From: Gemmobacter aquatilis
Lineage (GTDB): Bacteria; Pseudomonadota; Alphaproteobacteria; Rhodobacterales; Rhodobacteraceae
Direction of reading: 5' to 3'
Assembly: GCF_900110025.1 (NCBI RefSeq)
Contig: NZ_FOCE01000002.1
Span: 186,001 to 250,000, forward strand
Length of the DNA: 64,000 nt
A program made the position numbers and the translations under genes. A model generated the notes under the pieces. That model was given only the letters and a program-made list of their open reading frames with translations. It was not told the origin of the DNA and did not search any database. Shown here one piece after another: positions 9,169 through 18,617 of this stretch (positions are counted from its first letter, which is position 1; every line of letters begins with the position of its first letter).

Positions 9169-10380
9169 TCAGCGCGGCTCCGCCACCGGGGCCGCGCCGC
9201 GCACCTGCCGCAGCACGATCAGAAACGCGCCAAGCGCCAGCAGCCCGAAGCCCATCATCTCGAACGCGCCGCGCAGCCCGAAGGCGGCCACCAGCGGCGC
9301 CGACACCAGCGGCGAGGCGAACTGCCCGGCAAAGAACGCCGTGGTCAGCAGACCCGAAGCCCGGCCCCGCTGCGACGCGGGCACAAACCCCATGAAATAG
9401 GTGGTGTAATTGGGCATCGACGGCCCCATCCCCACCCCGGCCACCAAAGACCCCAGCACGATCAACCCCGCCGATTGCGCCTGCGAAATGATCAGCAGCC
9501 CCAGCCCCATCAACAGATAGGACGCCGCAAAGATCCCCATTGGCGACAGGAACCGCCGCACCTGCCCATACAGCAGCGCCCCGGGCATCGAGGCCAGCGT
9601 CATCGACGCCATGATCGCGCCGGTCACCAGCGTATTGGTCATCCCCAGCTCCGCCAGCAGGAACGGCAGCCGGGTCGGCATCACATAGAAGGTGACCATG
9701 AACAGAAAGGCCAGCGGCGCCACCACCGCAAAAGCCCGCCACGGAAACGCCTCGCGCGGGGCGGCGGCCTGCTGCGCGCGCCGCGCATCGCGGCTGGCGG
9801 CATGGGCGCGGGCATGGGGGGCCAAGGCGCTCAGCGCCAGCAGCGCAATCGGCAGCACCAGCGCATAAACCGCAAAAGCGCCGCGCCAGTGCAGCGTCGC
9901 CAGCGCGCCCCCCAGCAGCATCACCACGATGCCACCGCCCGACATCGCCGCCCCCTGCAAGCCCATATAGCGCGCCCGCGCCTCACCCTGCCACAGATCA
10001 GCGGCCCAGGCCATCGACAGCGTCATCGTGCCCGCGACCCCCAGCCCCAGCACCACCCGCCCGGCCAGCAGTTGCGGCAGCGTGTCCGCCCAAAGCCCCG
10101 CCGTGCCGCCCACCGCATAGGCCAGCGCCGCCAGCGCCAGCAGCATCTGCCGGTTCACCCGGTCCGCCAGCGCGCCGACCAGACTGGCGCTCAGCATGAT
10201 CGACAGCGAGGGCAGCGTGACGATCAGCCCCGCCAGCGTGTCGATCCCCGGCACATCGGCGAAATGCGCCTTCAATCCGGGCAGCGATGGCGCAATCGTC
10301 GCATTCGCCATGATGGTCATCGAGGCAAGCAGCAATACCGAAACGGTCAGCCGCCGGCCCGGCTGGGGCACGTCGGTCAT
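9169..10380 (-). CDS. MFS transporter, drug-efflux type
   Basis: A 403-residue major facilitator with 12 predicted membrane helices and a central loop near residues 185-205. The motif A-like loop between helices 2 and 3 reads GALADRVNRQ. Overall it resembles DHA1 (Bcr/CflA/arabinose-efflux-like) proton-coupled exporters; the substrate is unknown. It is divergently transcribed from a LysR regulator with 95 bp between starts, the usual arrangement for a regulator controlling its neighbouring pump. Confidence 0.85.
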   Translation of the reverse strand: MTDVPQPGRRLTVSVLLLASMTIMANATIAPSLPGLKAHFADVPGIDTLAGLIVTLPSLSIMLSASLVGALADRVNRQMLLALAALAYAVGGTAGLWADTLPQLLAGRVVLGLGVAGTMTLSMAWAADLWQGEARARYMGLQGAAMSGGGIVVMLLGGALATLHWRGAFAVYALVLPIALLALSALAPHARAHAASRDARRAQQAAAPREAFPWRAFAVVAPLAFLFMVTFYVMPTRLPFLLAELGMTNTLVTGAIMASMTLASMPGALLYGQVRRFLSPMGIFAASYLLMGLGLLIISQAQSAGLIVLGSLVAGVGMGPSMPNYTTYFMGFVPASQRGRASGLLTTAFFAGQFASPLVSAPLVAAFGLRGAFEMMGFGLLALGAFLIVLRQVRGAAPVAEPR

Positions 10381-10475
10381 AAGTTCACTCTTTCAGTCAG
10401 ATTATCTTGACCTCTAGATGCATCAATCCAACTATGTGGACAAGAAAGCCAACATGGGAAGCTTTGTTCACATTC
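10381..10475. promoter_or_regulatory. Divergent promoter region, MFS / LysR
   Basis: 95 AT-richer bases between divergent starts. A dyad TTGA-N12-TCAA lies at 10407-10426, a plausible LysR-type operator. No confident -35/-10 pair could be assigned. Confidence 0.45.
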
Positions 10476-11378
10476 ATGGAAAGTGATCTCGATCTCTCGG
10501 CGCTGCGCGCCTTCCGTGCCGTGGTGCGCGAAGGCTCGTTCACCGCCGCCGCCGCCGCCCTGCGCGTGCCCAAATCCACCCTCTCCAAACGCATCGCCGA
10601 TCTGGAATCGTTTCTCGGCGTGCGGCTGGTCGAACGCACCACCCGCCAGATCCGCGTCACCCAGGAAGGCGAGGTGCTGGCCGCCCGCGCCGAACGCCTG
10701 CTGGGCGAGGCCGAAGACATCCGGCGCGTGCTGGGCGAACAGGGCGGGATGCCCAAGGGCCATCTGCGCATCGCCGTGCCCTCGGTCACCGGCAATGTGC
10801 TGATCGGGCGCATCGCCGCCGAATTCCGCGCCCGCTTCCCCGATGTGGCGCTGGAGGTGCATTTTCTCGACCGCGCCCCCGATCTGCTGGAAGAAGGTTT
10901 TGACGGTGCGATGCGCTTCGGCCCGCTGGAGGATTCCGGTCAGGTGGCGCGGTTGCTGATGCACGGCCATGCCGTGCTGACCGCAGCCCCCGATCTGCCC
11001 GGCCTCGCCAGCATCAGCCATCCCGACGATCTGGCCCATGTGCCGCTGATCACCCAGTCAGCCGGCTGGCTTGGCCCCTGGCAACTCGTCAAAGGCAACG
11101 AAACCGTGCCGGTGATCCAACGCCCCGGCCTGGCCCTCGGCTCGTTTCTTGCAGCCCGCGATGCGGCGATTGCGGGGGCAGGCGTGGCGCTGCTGCCCTG
11201 GCTGCTGGCCAAACCCTCACTGGAACAGGGCATATTGGTCCGCGTGCTGCCCGAATGGGAAAGCCCGCGGCGCGGGCTTTATTTCGTCTACCCCTCGGCC
11301 CATAGCGTCACCGCCCGCCTGCGCGCCTTCATCGACCATCTGGCCGACAGCCTGCGCGGCATGGACGCGCCGCGCTGA
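10476..11378 (+). CDS. LysR-family transcriptional regulator
   Basis: A 300-residue LysR regulator. The ATG at 10476 puts the winged helix-turn-helix at the usual place: FRAVVREGSFTAAAAAL, then the recognition helix around KSTLSKRIADLE. A periplasmic-binding-protein-like effector domain follows (about 90-295). It is divergent from the MFS transporter and probably controls it. The effector domain is of the CrgA/YhjC-like type, and no ligand can be inferred. The gene ends directly against ispG (convergent, no gap). Confidence 0.9.
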   Translation: MESDLDLSALRAFRAVVREGSFTAAAAALRVPKSTLSKRIADLESFLGVRLVERTTRQIRVTQEGEVLAARAERLLGEAEDIRRVLGEQGGMPKGHLRIAVPSVTGNVLIGRIAAEFRARFPDVALEVHFLDRAPDLLEEGFDGAMRFGPLEDSGQVARLLMHGHAVLTAAPDLPGLASISHPDDLAHVPLITQSAGWLGPWQLVKGNETVPVIQRPGLALGSFLAARDAAIAGAGVALLPWLLAKPSLEQGILVRVLPEWESPRRGLYFVYPSAHSVTARLRAFIDHLADSLRGMDAPR

Positions 11379-12497
11379 TCACTCCGCCGCTTGCGCCGCC
11401 TCGATCTCGGCGGCGCGGACCTCGACCAGTTCCACGATATGGTCGATCATCTTGTCATTGCCCAGCTTGTGCACCTGCTTGCCCGCCAGATACACCATCC
11501 CCGATCCCGCCCCGCCCCCGGTAAAGCCGATATCGGTCATCAGCGCCTCGCCCGGCCCGTTCACCACGCAGCCGATGATGCTCAGGCTCAGGCTGGTCGT
11601 CACATGGGCCAGCCGCTCTTCCAGCGCCGAAACCGTCTTGATCACGTCGAACCCCTGCCGCGCACAAGACGGGCAGGAAATGATCGTCACCCCCCGGTGC
11701 CGCAAGCCCAGCGATTTCAGGATCTCGAACCCGACCTTCACCTCTTCCACCGGATCGGCCGACAGGCTCACCCGGATCGTGTCACCGATCCCCGACCACA
11801 GCAGATTGCCCAGACCGATGGCCGATTTCACCGTGCCCGACACCAGCCCGCCCGCCTCGGTGATTCCCAGATGGATCGGCGCATCCGTCACCTCGGCCAG
11901 TTGCTGATAGGCCGCCGCCGCCAGAAACACGTCCGATGCCTTGACCGAGATCTTGAACTCGTGAAAATCGTTGTCCTGCAACAGCTTGATGTGATCGAGG
12001 CCAGATTCCACCATCGCCTCGGGGCAGGGTTCGGCGTATTTCTCCAGCAGATGCCGCTCCAAAGACCCGGCATTCACCCCGATGCGGATCGAACAGCCGT
12101 GATCCTTGGCCGCCCGCACCACCTCGGCCACGCGCTTGGCGTCGCCGATATTGCCGGGGTTGATGCGCAGACAGGCCGCCCCGGCCTCTGCCGCCTCGAT
12201 GGCGCGTTTGTAGTGGAAATGGATATCCGCCACGATCGGCACCGGACTTTCCGCCACGATGGCGCGCAAGGCCCGCGTGCTGTCCTCGTCCGGGGTGGAG
12301 ATCCGCACAATATCGGCCCCCGCCACCGCACAGCGCTGCACCTGTTCCAGCGTCGCCGCCACGTCCGAGGTGATCGTGTTGGTCATCGTCTGCACCGAGA
12401 TCGGCGCATCGCCCCCCACGGCCACCTTGCCCACCATGATCTGCCGCGACTTGCGCCGCGCGATGTTACGCCAGGGACGAACGGGATTGTGCGACAT
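11379..12497 (-). CDS. ispG: 4-hydroxy-3-methylbut-2-enyl diphosphate synthase (GcpE/IspG)
   Basis: Sixth step of the MEP isoprenoid pathway: reductive ring opening of methylerythritol cyclodiphosphate to HMBPP with a [4Fe-4S] cluster. 372 residues, normal for the bacterial one-domain form plus cluster domain. N-terminal TIM barrel ([10 protein letters not shown] start); C-terminal cluster motif CPSCARQ with the third Cys in CVVNGPGE. It lies downstream of the RodZ-like gene, with a strong hairpin between, so it probably has its own promoter within 12498-12537. Confidence 0.96.
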   Translation of the reverse strand: MSHNPVRPWRNIARRKSRQIMVGKVAVGGDAPISVQTMTNTITSDVAATLEQVQRCAVAGADIVRISTPDEDSTRALRAIVAESPVPIVADIHFHYKRAIEAAEAGAACLRINPGNIGDAKRVAEVVRAAKDHGCSIRIGVNAGSLERHLLEKYAEPCPEAMVESGLDHIKLLQDNDFHEFKISVKASDVFLAAAAYQQLAEVTDAPIHLGITEAGGLVSGTVKSAIGLGNLLWSGIGDTIRVSLSADPVEEVKVGFEILKSLGLRHRGVTIISCPSCARQGFDVIKTVSALEERLAHVTTSLSLSIIGCVVNGPGEALMTDIGFTGGGAGSGMVYLAGKQVHKLGNDKMIDHIVELVEVRAAEIEAAQAAE

Positions 12498-12537
12498 GGG
12501 CGGGGCCTTTCACTGCATCTGGCGGGATAGATAAAAG

Positions 12538-12575
12538 CGAAACGGCCCCGGGGCAATGCCGCCGGGGCCGTTTCG
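12538..12575 (-). terminator. Strong hairpin between RodZ-like gene and ispG
   Basis: A perfect 14-bp inverted repeat (arms beginning CGAAACGGCCCCGG) with a 10-base loop, followed on the minus strand by CTTTTATC. It lies 20 bases after the RodZ-like stop and probably ends that transcript before ispG. Confidence 0.75.
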
Positions 12576-12594
12576 CATCAAACCCGCGTCAGGA

Positions 12595-13845
12595 TCACTC
12601 GCTCGGCGTGGCAACCGGCGCAACCGCCTGCGCATTTTCCGCAACGTTCACGATCTGCGCCAGCGCCTCGTCATCCGACAGATTGGCGATGCTGTATTTC
12701 GCCTTCAGCGCCTCTTCGCTCAGATCGACATTCTTCACCACCTGCGGGCCGGGCGCCGCCGGGCCATAGGTGGTGCCATTGACCACGAAATAGACCGAGC
12801 CGGAATTGCCCGAGCGCAGCAGCGCCGCCTGTTCCATCACCGGCACCGCATAGCGCTCGCCCGCGTCGAGGATCTTTTCAAACAGCACCGTGCCATCCGC
12901 CGCCGACACCCGCACCCAGGACGGGCGCACCGCCAGCACTTCGACGCCCGGTTTGGCATCGGCCACCACCTGCACCTGATCGGCCAGCGCCGCGCCGCCC
13001 GGTTGCTGTGCCGCCGGGGCCGCCGCCGTGCCGACCGTATTCGCCGCCACCTGCGCCGTGCCCGATCCGGCCAGAACGCCGCTCTGGTTCGGGTCGATCG
13101 AGGCAATCGGCCCATCGCGCGACACCATCACCGGCACATCCAGCGCCTCGGGGCGATAGACGCGGTTTAGCGGATCGACGGCTTCGGCCTGCGCCAGGTC
13201 CGTGCCGGGGGTGCTGCGCACCATCGGGGTCACAGCGTCCAGCGTGCTCAGCGGGTCGATCTCGGCCACCACTTCGGGCGCCTGATCCACCGGGGCCAGT
13301 TGCACGCGCTGCACTTCCTGCAACACCGACCAGCCGCCATATCCCAGCGCACCGATCAGCGCGACCAGCACCAGAACCGAGCCGACGGCGCCCGGCTCGA
13401 TCCGGCTCAGAAAGCTCTGGCTGCGCGGAATGAACAGGGCATTGGGGTTGGCCAGCGGATCACGCGATTCGAAATTCGCCGTGCGGGCGCGGGCAGCGGT
13501 GATCGCGGCCGGGGCAGCGGCGGCAGACATGCCATGTGCCACCTCGAAATTCGCCTCGACACAGAACCGCTTGAAGGCCAGATCCGGGTCCATGCCCAGA
13601 TAGCGCGCATAAGAGCGCACAAATCCCGCCACAAATCCCTGCGTTTCAAAGGCCGACACATCGCAGTTTTCAATCGCGGCGATATAGGTCGCCTTGATTT
13701 TCAGCTCCCGCTGCACATCCAGCAGCGATTTGCCAAGCGTCGCCCGCTCTCCGCGCATCATATCGCCGAGACGCAGTTCGAAATCGTCAAATCCCTTAGG
13801 CTTGTCGATCTCTGTCGTCGAAGGTGCCGTCCTCCGCCAGATCAT
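12595..13845 (-). CDS. RodZ-like helix-turn-helix membrane protein (HTH_25 + DUF4115)
   Basis: A 416-residue protein: cytoplasmic Xre-type HTH (about 20-85, GERATLGKSLLDVQRELKIK onward), a linker, one transmembrane helix (about 152-172), a long Pro/Ala-rich periplasmic linker, and a C-terminal DUF4115 domain (about 285-360). RodZ links MreB filaments to the elongation machinery; alphaproteobacterial homologues have the same architecture. The ATG at 13845 was chosen because the HTH follows at the usual distance; an open frame continues upstream without family character. Downstream of hemA on the same strand. Confidence 0.8.
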   Translation of the reverse strand: MIWRRTAPSTTEIDKPKGFDDFELRLGDMMRGERATLGKSLLDVQRELKIKATYIAAIENCDVSAFETQGFVAGFVRSYARYLGMDPDLAFKRFCVEANFEVAHGMSAAAAPAAITAARARTANFESRDPLANPNALFIPRSQSFLSRIEPGAVGSVLVLVALIGALGYGGWSVLQEVQRVQLAPVDQAPEVVAEIDPLSTLDAVTPMVRSTPGTDLAQAEAVDPLNRVYRPEALDVPVMVSRDGPIASIDPNQSGVLAGSGTAQVAANTVGTAAAPAAQQPGGAALADQVQVVADAKPGVEVLAVRPSWVRVSAADGTVLFEKILDAGERYAVPVMEQAALLRSGNSGSVYFVVNGTTYGPAAPGPQVVKNVDLSEEALKAKYSIANLSDDEALAQIVNVAENAQAVAPVATPSE

Positions 13846-13962
13846 GCGCGCCCCTGCCCCGTATCTGTCCCAAGATCCGAGTCGGGTTGATCCCCGACTC
13901 GCTCTGTCTATTGGCCTCAACGCTAACACAGGGCAAGCAGCATTTGCACCTGCAGAAGGAAT

Positions 13963-15186
13963 TCAGGCGCTGGCCTCGGCGCGATTCAGCGCACAATGCC
14001 CCCAAAGCGTGTCCATCGCCTTCACGAGTGCGTCAATCTGTTGCAGGTCATGTACGGGCGACGGGGTAAAGCGCAGCCGCTCGGTGCCACGCGGCACGGT
14101 GGGGAAGTTGATCGGCTGCACATAGACGCCGAACTGCTCCAGCAGCATGTCCGACAGCATCTTGGTATGCACCGGGTCGCCGATCACCACCGGCACGATA
14201 TGGCTGCCATGGTCGATGATCGGCAGCCCCAGCGCTTTCAGACGCATTTTCAAGACCTTGGCGTGCAACTGCTGCGCATCGCGCAAATGCTGCGCCGTCT
14301 TCAGCACCCGGACCGAGGCCGCCGCCCCCGCCGCCACCACCGGCGGCAGCGAGGTGGTGAAGATGAAGCCCGGCGCGTAGGACCGCACCGCGTCGATCAT
14401 CTTCGCGCTGGCCGCGATATAGCCGCCAAACACGCCAAAGGCCTTGCCCAGCGTGGCGTTGATGATGTCCACCCGCGCCATCTGGCCATCGCGTTCCGCC
14501 ACCCCGGCGCCGCGCGGGCCATACATGCCCACCGCGTGAACCTCGTCCAGATAGGTCAGCGCGCCGACCTCTTCCGCCAGATCGCAGATGTCCTTGATCG
14601 GTCCGAAATCGCCATCCATCGAATAGATCGACTCAAAGGCGATCAGCTTCGGCGCCGCCGGATCATCCGCCGCGATCAGCTCGCGCAGATGCGCCACGTC
14701 ATTGTGCCGGAACACCCGCCGCGCCCCGCCATTGCGCCGGATGCCTTCGATCATCGAGGCATGGTTCAGCGCGTCGGAATAGATGATCAGCCCCGGAAAC
14801 AGCTTGGGCAGCGTGCTCAGCGTGGCATCATTGGCAACATAAGCGCTTGAAAACACAAGCGCCGCATCCTTGCCATGCAGATCGGCCAGTTCGGCCTCCA
14901 GCCGGTTGTGATAGACGGTGGTGCCCGAAATGTTGCGCGTGCCGCCCGAGCCTGCGCCGGTGGCATCCAGCGCCTCGTGCATCGCGGCCAGCACCTCCGG
15001 GTGCTGCCCCATGCCCAGATAATCATTGCCGCACCAGACGGTGATCTCTTTCTCCGTGCCATCCGGCCTGCGCCAGATCGCATGGGGAAAATGGCCCTTG
15101 CGCCGCTCGATGTCGATGAAGGTGCGATAGCGCCCCTCCTCATGCAGCCGCGAAATCGCGCCATCGAGAGCCTTGTCGTAATCCAT
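13963..15186 (-). CDS. hemA: 5-aminolevulinate synthase
   Basis: Condenses glycine and succinyl-CoA to 5-aminolevulinate, the first committed step of tetrapyrrole synthesis by the Shemin (C4) pathway of alphaproteobacteria. 407 residues starting [20 protein letters not shown], very close to Rhodobacter HemA. The PLP lysine is Lys248 in [13 protein letters not shown], the same number as in the R. capsulatus enzyme; the glycine-rich stretch [12 protein letters not shown] and the DEVHAVG Asp are present. An FnrL-type box lies 73 bases upstream, consistent with oxygen control known for Rhodobacter hemA. Confidence 0.97.
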   Translation of the reverse strand: MDYDKALDGAISRLHEEGRYRTFIDIERRKGHFPHAIWRRPDGTEKEITVWCGNDYLGMGQHPEVLAAMHEALDATGAGSGGTRNISGTTVYHNRLEAELADLHGKDAALVFSSAYVANDATLSTLPKLFPGLIIYSDALNHASMIEGIRRNGGARRVFRHNDVAHLRELIAADDPAAPKLIAFESIYSMDGDFGPIKDICDLAEEVGALTYLDEVHAVGMYGPRGAGVAERDGQMARVDIINATLGKAFGVFGGYIAASAKMIDAVRSYAPGFIFTTSLPPVVAAGAAASVRVLKTAQHLRDAQQLHAKVLKMRLKALGLPIIDHGSHIVPVVIGDPVHTKMLSDMLLEQFGVYVQPINFPTVPRGTERLRFTPSPVHDLQQIDALVKAMDTLWGHCALNRAEASA

Positions 15187-15259
15187 CTTCCATCTCCCTG
15201 GCTTCCGGCCTTGATCCGCCGTGCTGGGCCTCAGTTACGCCCCGCGATAGGGCGCCGCC

Positions 15260-15273
15260 TTGATACTGGTCAA
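15260..15273 (-). promoter_or_regulatory. FNR/FnrL-type box upstream of hemA
   Basis: TTGAT-ACTG-GTCAA matches the FNR consensus TTGAT-N4-ATCAA at nine of ten positions. Its near edge is 73 bases from the hemA start. FnrL control of hemA is established in R. sphaeroides; use of this copy is inferred. Confidence 0.65.
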
Positions 15274-15330
15274 ATGCTGCATCTCAAAGCAGGCATTTTG
15301 CCGCCCCTGTCAATCGGCACCTTTGGCCGA

Positions 15331-15903
15331 TCAGTCCGCAACCGCGACCACGCAATCCCCCGCCTTGGCCTTTTCCTCGCAGGCCGCCACCGCCGCCGCC
15401 CCGGCATCGGTGCCCTTGGCCAGCCCGAACATCCCCGTGGACCCCGAAATCGCCAAAGCCCCCGGCGCCGTGTAATCGCCCTGCACCGCCGCCGTCGCAT
15501 CGCTGGAAAGCTGCAAGTCGCGCGCCTCCCACCCCTCGGGCCGGATCAGCGCCACCACCGCACAGGCCGCCTCGCCCTTGCGCTTTTCCTCGCAGCCCTT
15601 CAGCGCCGCCGCTTCCGCCGCCTCGGTGCTGTGATGATTCACCGCCGCCACCGTCGCCTCGACCATCAACCCTTCCGAGGGCGAAATCGCGATGGCGCCA
15701 TAATAGGGCTGCCCGGTGCCCACCATGGTCAGCGCCTTCACATCCGTCTCGCTCAGCACATCTTGCGGCAGCATCTCCACCGCCGATCCCTTGGCCGGAT
15801 ACAGCAAGGCCCCGGCCGCCTCTGCCCCCATCGGCTCGGCCAGCACCGGCGCCGCACAGCACAGCACCCCACCCAGAACAGCCGCAAGTTTCCGCATGGT
15901 CAT
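15331..15903 (-). CDS. Small secreted protein of unknown function (DUF4189-like Cys-paired repeat)
   Basis: About 190 residues. ATG at 15903 has AAGGAG at good spacing; ATG at 15897 is the alternative. An N-terminal signal peptide (ends near VLA/EP) is followed by two similar modules: one around YYGAIAISPSEG...AEAAALKGCEEK...GEAACAVVALI and one around GALAISGSTGMFGLAKG...AAVAACEEKAKAGDCVVAVAD. Each has an A-x-x-x-C-E-E-K helix and a later Cys, which suggests one disulfide per module, as in DUF4189 domains. Located upstream of hemA on the same strand, so it may be read from a nearby promoter. Function unknown. Confidence 0.65.
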   Translation of the reverse strand: MTMRKLAAVLGGVLCCAAPVLAEPMGAEAAGALLYPAKGSAVEMLPQDVLSETDVKALTMVGTGQPYYGAIAISPSEGLMVEATVAAVNHHSTEAAEAAALKGCEEKRKGEAACAVVALIRPEGWEARDLQLSSDATAAVQGDYTAPGALAISGSTGMFGLAKGTDAGAAAVAACEEKAKAGDCVVAVAD

Positions 15904-16007
15904 GGACTCCTTCATCAATCGCCGCCCTTTTAACCGCTCCCGCCGCCTCTGGACAGGGGGGAGCAGCCTGCTACGCTCCGCCCGAAATCACGAACAGGAG
16001 AAGACCC

Positions 16008-17378
16008 ATGTCGCTTGATGCGGTGCTTGCGCAGATCGACACCACCCTGCCCGCGGCGCTGGACCGGCTGATGGCCCTGCTGCGCATCCCCTCGATCTCC
16101 ACCGATCCGGCCTTCAAGGCGGATTGCGACCGCGCCGCCGACTGGCTGGTGGCCGATCTGCAATCGCTCGGCTTCGATGCCGCCAAACGCCCCACGCCCG
16201 GTCACCCGATGGTCGTCGCCCATGGCGGGACAGGTGGCCCGCACCTGTTGTTCTACGGTCATTACGATGTGCAGCCCGTCGATCCGCTGGCGCTGTGGGA
16301 CCGTGATCCCTTCGATCCGCAGCTTCAGGACACGCCGAAAGGCCAGGTGATCCGCGCCCGCGGCGCCTCGGACGACAAGGGCCAGTTGATGACGTTTCTG
16401 GAGGCGCTGCGCGCCTGGAAGGCCGTGCACGGCACCCTGCCCTGCCGCCTGACGATCTTTCTGGAGGGCGAAGAGGAATCAGGCTCTCCCTCGCTCATCC
16501 CCTTCCTGCAGGAAAACGCCGCCGAACTGCGCGCCGACATCGCGCTGATCTGCGACACCGGCCTGTTTCAGGATACCGCCCCCGCCATCGTCACCATGCT
16601 GCGCGGGCTGCTGGGCGAGGAAATCACCATCCATGCCGCCAACAAGGATCTCCACTCCGGCATGTTCGGCGGCCTCGCCCGCAACCCGATTCATGTGCTG
16701 GCCTCGATCCTCGCCCGGATGCACGACGACACCGGCCACATCACCATCCCCGGCTTCTACGAAGGCGTCAGCGAATTGCCCGATGCGATTCGCGCGCAAT
16801 GGCAGAACCTCGCCTTCGATCACGCCAAATTCCTGGGCGATGTCGGCCTGTCGCTGCCTGCGGGCGAGCAGGACCGCACGCCGCTGGAAATGATCTGGGC
16901 CCGCCCCACCGCCGAGGTGAACGGCATCCTTGGCGGCTATACCGGCGATGGGTTCAAGACCGTGCTGCCCGCTCAGGCCCGCGCCAAGGTCAGCTTCCGC
17001 CTTGTCGGCACGCAAGACCCGGCCGCGATCAGCGCCAGCTTCCGCCAATGGGTGCGCGATCAGCTTCCCGCCGATTGCACGGCCACCTTCACCGAGCACG
17101 GCGGCAGCCCCGCCGGGGTGATGCAGATCACCCACCCGGCGTTCGAGGCCGCCCGCGCCGCCCTGGGCGAAGAATGGGGCCGCGCGGCAGCCTATGTCGG
17201 CTGCGGCGGCTCGATCCCGATTGCAGGCTATTTCAAGACGCATCTCGGCATGGATGCCATGCTGCTGGGCTTTGGCCGCGACGACGATCAGATCCACAGC
17301 CCGAACGAGAAATACGATCTCGAATGTTTCCACAAAGGCATCCGCTCCTGGGCCCGCCTGCTGGAGAAACTGGCATGA
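16008..17378 (+). CDS. M20/M25/M40-family metallopeptidase (cytosolic dipeptidase-like)
   Basis: A 456-residue di-zinc peptidase of the CNDP/DapE-like group. Seen: GHYDVQP (first metal His and Asp), ARGASDDKGQL (bridging Asp), EGEEESGSPSL (catalytic Glu and ligand Glu), DTG, and the C-terminal HSPNE-type His. The central dimerisation domain (about 200-350) includes the NILGGY-type stretch. It probably hydrolyses cytoplasmic dipeptides. It overlaps the GNAT gene by ATGA, so both are one operon. Confidence 0.9.
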   Translation: MSLDAVLAQIDTTLPAALDRLMALLRIPSISTDPAFKADCDRAADWLVADLQSLGFDAAKRPTPGHPMVVAHGGTGGPHLLFYGHYDVQPVDPLALWDRDPFDPQLQDTPKGQVIRARGASDDKGQLMTFLEALRAWKAVHGTLPCRLTIFLEGEEESGSPSLIPFLQENAAELRADIALICDTGLFQDTAPAIVTMLRGLLGEEITIHAANKDLHSGMFGGLARNPIHVLASILARMHDDTGHITIPGFYEGVSELPDAIRAQWQNLAFDHAKFLGDVGLSLPAGEQDRTPLEMIWARPTAEVNGILGGYTGDGFKTVLPAQARAKVSFRLVGTQDPAAISASFRQWVRDQLPADCTATFTEHGGSPAGVMQITHPAFEAARAALGEEWGRAAAYVGCGGSIPIAGYFKTHLGMDAMLLGFGRDDDQIHSPNEKYDLECFHKGIRSWARLLEKLA

Positions 17379-17848
17379 GCGCCGCCAGCCCCAGCCCCGC
17401 CCCCAGCCCCGTCGAAATCCGCGACGCCGCCCCCGGTGACGAGGCCGCCTGGCGCGCGCTCTGGGCGCAATACCTCGCCTTCTACAAGGTCGATCTGGCG
17501 CCCGAGATCACCGCCCGCACCTGGGCGCGGCTGATGGACGCGTCCGCCCCGCTGCAAGGCCGCTTCGCCTTTGTCGATGGCCAGATGCAGGGCTTTGCCC
17601 TGCATCACCACCATTGCAGCACCTGGGTCATGGGCGACGATTGCTATCTCGAAGACCTGTTCGTCGCCCCCACCGCCCGTGGCCACGGCCTGGGCCGCGC
17701 CTTGCTCGATGACCTCAAGGCGCTGGCCAAGGCCAAGGGCTGGCACCGGCTCTACTGGCACACCGACGAATCCAACAGCCGCGCCCGCGCGCTCTATGAC
17801 AGCTACGCCCCCTATGACGGCCATGTCCGCTACCGCCTGAAACTGTAA
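17375..17848 (+). CDS. GNAT-family N-acetyltransferase
   Basis: A 157-residue acetyl-CoA-dependent acyltransferase. The start ATG overlaps the dipeptidase stop (ATGA). The acetyl-CoA loop reads RGHGLGRALLDDL (motif A), followed by the NSRARALYDSY motif B region near the C-terminus. The N-terminus carries a Pro/Ala-rich extension of about 13 residues. The substrate is unknown. A GC-rich repeat block begins soon after the stop. Confidence 0.87.
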   Translation: MSAASPSPAPSPVEIRDAAPGDEAAWRALWAQYLAFYKVDLAPEITARTWARLMDASAPLQGRFAFVDGQMQGFALHHHHCSTWVMGDDCYLEDLFVAPTARGHGLGRALLDDLKALAKAKGWHRLYWHTDESNSRARALYDSYAPYDGHVRYRLKL

Positions 17849-17865
17849 TCACGCGCCCACCACCC

Positions 17866-18213
17866 CACACGCCAAAAAGCCCTCTCCCCCCGGGGGAGAG
17901 GGTTGGGTGAGGGGGCGCCCCCCCCAAAGCCCAACCCAAACCACCCGCGCCTCCCCTCCCCCTGACAGGGGGAGGGTCAGGGAGGGGGGAGCCGCACCCC
18001 CCAACAACCCGCACACGCCAAAAAGCCCTCTCCCCTCGGGGGAGAGGGTTGGGTGAGGGGGCGCCCCCCAAAGCCCAACCCAAACCACCCGCGCCGCGCC
18101 TCCCCCTGACAGGGGGAGGGTCAGGGAGGGGGTAGCCACCCCCCAACAACCCGCACACGCCCCAAAGCCCTCTCCCCCCGGGGGAGAGGGTTGGGTGAGG
18201 GGGCGCCCCCCGC
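17866..18213. repeat. GC-rich palindromic tandem repeat, two full and one partial unit (146- and 142-bp periods)
   Basis: Fills most of the 371-bp gap between the GNAT gene and the next gene. Units start at about 17866, 18012 and 18154, at CACACGCC. Each full unit holds two palindromes: one with arms CCCTCTCCC/GGGAGAGGG followed by TTGGGTGAGGGGG, and one with arms CTCCCCCT/AGGGGGAG. The third unit has only the first palindrome. Such REP-like sequences are scattered in many high-GC genomes and are often mis-called as small proteins. No coding capacity is credible. Confidence 0.85.
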
Positions 18214-18219
18214 CCCCCA

Positions 18220-18435
18220 TCACCCCGCCTTCACCGCCATCCGCGCCAGCTTCGCCCCCAACAGCACCCAGGGCGCCGCATGCAGCGCCAGATCGAACAT
18301 GTCGATCGGCCGCACCAGCGTCCCCGCCGCCAGCATCTTCAGCTTCTCCCAGATATGCGGCTCCGGCACGAAGGGCGCGAGGCCCAGCGTCAGCGCGGCA
18401 ATCACAAGATAGGGCAAGTGGTCAAGACTTTGCAT
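18220..18435 (-). CDS. Small membrane protein, conserved in Rhodobacteraceae-type genomes
   Basis: 71 residues with an N-terminal hydrophobic helix (about 8-26), the central stretch PEPHIWEKLKMLAAGTLVRPIDMFDL, and a second hydrophobic segment (about 50-65). The start at 18435 follows GGAGG at five bases. I recognise the pattern from small proteins in related genomes that are sometimes labelled RND transporter, a name not supported by the sequence. Function unknown. The gene ends at the repeat block. Confidence 0.65.
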   Translation of the reverse strand: MQSLDHLPYLVIAALTLGLAPFVPEPHIWEKLKMLAAGTLVRPIDMFDLALHAAPWVLLGAKLARMAVKAG

Positions 18436-18573
18436 GGAACCTCCGGTTTTCACGCCGTAGTCACATTCATATAAAGGAATATGTCAACCACACAAATCGC
18501 GGCACCGAAAGCCAACCGATGTCCGACAGGGGGTGTACGCATGTCACCCCCCCTTTTCCGCCCCCGGAAACGC

Positions 18574-18603
18574 AAACAGCCGGACCCGAAGGTCCGGCTG
18601 TTT
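18574..18603 (-). terminator. Terminator of the tRNA-Asp transcript
   Basis: A perfect 12-bp stem (AAACAGCCGGAC / GTCCGGCTGTTT) with a 6-base loop, 14 bases after the 3' end of the downstream tRNA-Asp. The minus-strand side ends in TTT followed by GCGTTTCC. Confidence 0.8.
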
Positions 18604-18617
18604 TGCCGTGTTGTAAG

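Noticed and set aside
17866-18213. CRISPR array
   Set aside because: Units are about 145 bp, adjoining without unique spacers, and made of palindromes; no cas genes nearby.
17715-18223. Overlapping small proteins with Pro/Gly/Ser-rich repeats in the repeat block
   Set aside because: They are translations of palindromic repeat DNA and end or start arbitrarily in it.
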